From: Cordylochernes scorpioides
Lineage: Eukaryota > Arthropoda > Arachnida > Pseudoscorpiones > Chernetidae
Reading direction: 5' to 3'
NCBI GenBank assembly: GCA_030710605.1
Contig: CP092868.1
Span: forward strand, 27,561,646 to 27,625,645
DNA length: 64,000 nt
Numbering within the stretch: position 1 is the stretch's first letter; every line of letters starts with the position of its first letter. Below are positions 62,200 to 64,000 of the stretch, in pieces. The notes beneath the pieces are model-generated. The model was not told the origin of the DNA. It was given only the letters and a program-made list of their open reading frames with translations, and ran no database searches. The translations under genes and the position numbers were made by a program.

Positions 62200-62265
62200 T
62201 ATTTACAATTAAAGATATCTCGTATACATTACCAATTGAAGAAGACTAATCAGTTTCTTTTCTAA

Positions 62266-62436
62266 TACAGTAGAACCTCCATGAGAGGACACTAACTCTA
62301 GAGGATACCTCTCTACAAAGTACAGTTTTCATTTGTAAAATTATCATTTTTACTATTTAGCAACTCTCCGGTAAGACTCCCTAAAGGACACATTGGCTCT
62401 GCAATTAGGTGTCCTTTACAAGGAGGTTCTACTGTA
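62266..62436. mobile_element. MITE family L, full copy (seed of the satellite)
   Basis: TACAGTAGAACCTCCATGAG and CAAGGAGGTTCTACTGTA are inverted. The interior has TTTTTACTATTTAGCAACTC. Confidence 0.85.
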
Positions 62437-64000
62437 GCAACTCTACGGTAAGAGGATACCTCTCTCTAAAGGACACATTGGCTCTGCAATTAGGTGTCCT
62501 TTACAGGGAGGTTCTACTGTAGCAACTCTCCGGTAAGAGGATACCTCTCCCTAAAGGACACATGGGCTCTGCAATTAGGTGTCCTTTACAGGGAGGTTCT
62601 ACTGTAGCAACTCTCCGGTAAGAGGACAACTCTCCCTAAAGGACACATTGGCTCTGCAATTAGGTGTACAGGGAGGTTCTACTGTAGCAACTCTCCGGTA
62701 AGAGGATACCTCTCCCTAAAGGACACATTGGCTCTGCAATTAGGTGTACAGGGAGGTTCTACTGTAGCAACTCTCCGGTAAGAGGATACCTCTCCCTAAA
62801 GGACACATTGGCTCTGCAATTAGGTGTCCTTTACAGGGAGGTTCTACTGTAGCAACTCTCCGGTAAGAGGATACCTCTCCCTAAAGGACACATTGGCTCT
62901 GCAATTAGGTGTCCTTTACAGGGAGGTTCTACTGTAGCAACTCTCCGGTAAGAGGACAACTCTCCCTAAAGGAGACATTGGCTCTGCAATTAGGTGTACA
63001 GGGAGGTTCTACTGTAGCAACTCTCCGGTATTAGGATATCTCTCCCTAAAGGAGCACATTGGCTCTGCAATTAGGTGTCCTTTACAGGGAGGTTCTACTG
63101 TAGCAACTCTCCGGTAAGAGGATACCTCTCCCTAAAGGACACATTGGCTCTGCAATTAGGTGTCCTTTACAGGGAGGTTCTACTGTAGCAACTCTCCGGT
63201 AAGAGGACAACTCTCCCTAAAGGAGACATTGGCTCTGCAATTAGGTGTACAGGGAGGTTCTACTGTAGCAACTCTCCGGTAAGAGGATACCTCTCCCTAA
63301 AGGGCACATTGGCTCTGCAATTAGGTGTCCTTTACAGGGAGGTTCTACTGTAGCAACTCTCCGGTAAGAGGACATCTCTCCCTAAAGGACACTTTGGCTC
63401 TGCAATTAGGTGTCCTTTACAGGAAGGTTCTACTGTAGCAACTCTCCTGTAAGAGGACAACTCTTCCTAAAGGACACTTTGACTCTGCAATTAGGTGTCC
63501 TTTACAGGAAGGTTCTACTGTAGCAACTCTCCGGTAAGAGGACAACTCTTCCTAAAGGACACTTTGGCTCTGCAATTAGGTGTACAGGGAGGTTCTACTG
63601 TAGCAACTCTCCGGTAAGAGGATACCTCTCCCTAAAGGAGACATTGGCTATACAATTAAGTGTTCTTTACAGGGAGGTTCTACTGTAGCAACTCTCCGGT
63701 AAGAGGACATCTCTACCTAAAGGAGACATTGGCTATACAATTAAGTGTTCTTTACAGGGAGGTTCTACTGTAGCAACTCTCCGGTAAGAGGACATCTCTC
63801 CCTAAAGGGCACATTGGCTCTGCAATTAAGTGTTCTTTACATGGAGGTTCTACTGTAGCAACTCTCCGGTAAGAGGACATCTCTCCCTAAAGGAGACATT
63901 GGCTATACAATTAAGTGTTCTTTACAGGGAGGTTCTACTGTAGCAACTCTCCGGTAAGAGGACATCTCTCCATAAAGGACACTTTGGCTCTGCAATTAGG
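62437..64000. repeat. Satellite of 79/85-bp units derived from MITE L, continues past the window
   Basis: About 18 units of GCAACTCTCCGGTAAGAGGA + TACCTCTCCCTAAAGGACAC + ATTGGCTCTGCAATTAGGTG + TCCTTTACAGGGAGGTTCTA + CTGTA. A 6-bp deletion (CCTTTA region) gives the 79-bp form. Each unit equals the right half of MITE L including one terminal repeat. Confidence 0.93.

Overview
This window looks like intergenic, transposon-dominated DNA from a metazoan genome, most likely an invertebrate (arthropod-like in flavour, but the sequence does not fix the taxon). The base composition is strongly AT-rich. The recognisable content is eukaryotic mobile DNA: mariner and pogo/Tigger DNA transposons and their MITEs, Helitron ends, an intact-looking Penelope-like retroelement (PLE), LINE 3' ends, a tRNA-derived SINE, a miniature LTR retrotransposon (TRIM), a U6 snRNA retropseudogene and many tandem arrays. 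I recognise no host protein-coding gene. The only long ORF is the PLE reverse transcriptase/GIY-YIG protein at 52996-55161 (minus).

Layout. 1-0.83 kb: 3' half of a pogo/Tigger transposase gene with its terminal repeat. 0.83-1.23 kb: decayed mariner transposase. 1.2-7.2 kb: dense nested insertions (TRIM solo LTR, SINE inside a mariner-type MITE, tRNA-like foldback, U6 pseudogene, LINE 3' ends, MITEs). 7.86-11.15 kb: large minisatellite built of 24- and 28-bp units with an internal ~1.2-kb duplication. 11.2-24.4 kb: MITEs, five families of tandem array, LINE tails, Helitron ends. 24.8-31.2 kb: PLE terminal fragments, pogo-like MITEs, SINE copies, a LINE-tail array. 31.2-39 kb: mostly AT-rich DNA with few landmarks, plus a MITE carrying an eight-unit internal array at 33.3-34.3 kb. 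39-49.9 kb: palindromic foldbacks, three LINE-tail arrays, nested MITEs and a ~150-bp-unit array. 52.66-56.27 kb: head-to-head PLE composite flanked by a 16-bp target duplication. 56.9-62.2 kb: two complete TRIMs, a Helitron, a PLE remnant, a LINE remnant and a 167-bp array. 62.27 kb to the end: satellite array derived from a pogo-like MITE.

Recurring theme: at least four unrelated mobile-element families have each had a terminal segment turned into a tandem array here. They are LINE 3' ends, the SINE 3' part, half of the pogo-like MITE, and the interior of a TA-flanked MITE. Several nested insertions leave exact target duplications (TA for DNA elements, 7-16 bp for retroelements, ATAT for the TRIM), so the order of insertion can be read directly. 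The most interesting candidates are a LINE 3'-tail hairpin with compensatory changes between copies, the TRIM family with a tRNA-Ala-type primer binding site and constant ATAT target, hammerhead-like motifs in the PLE termini, and the MITE family with an internal variable-number repeat.
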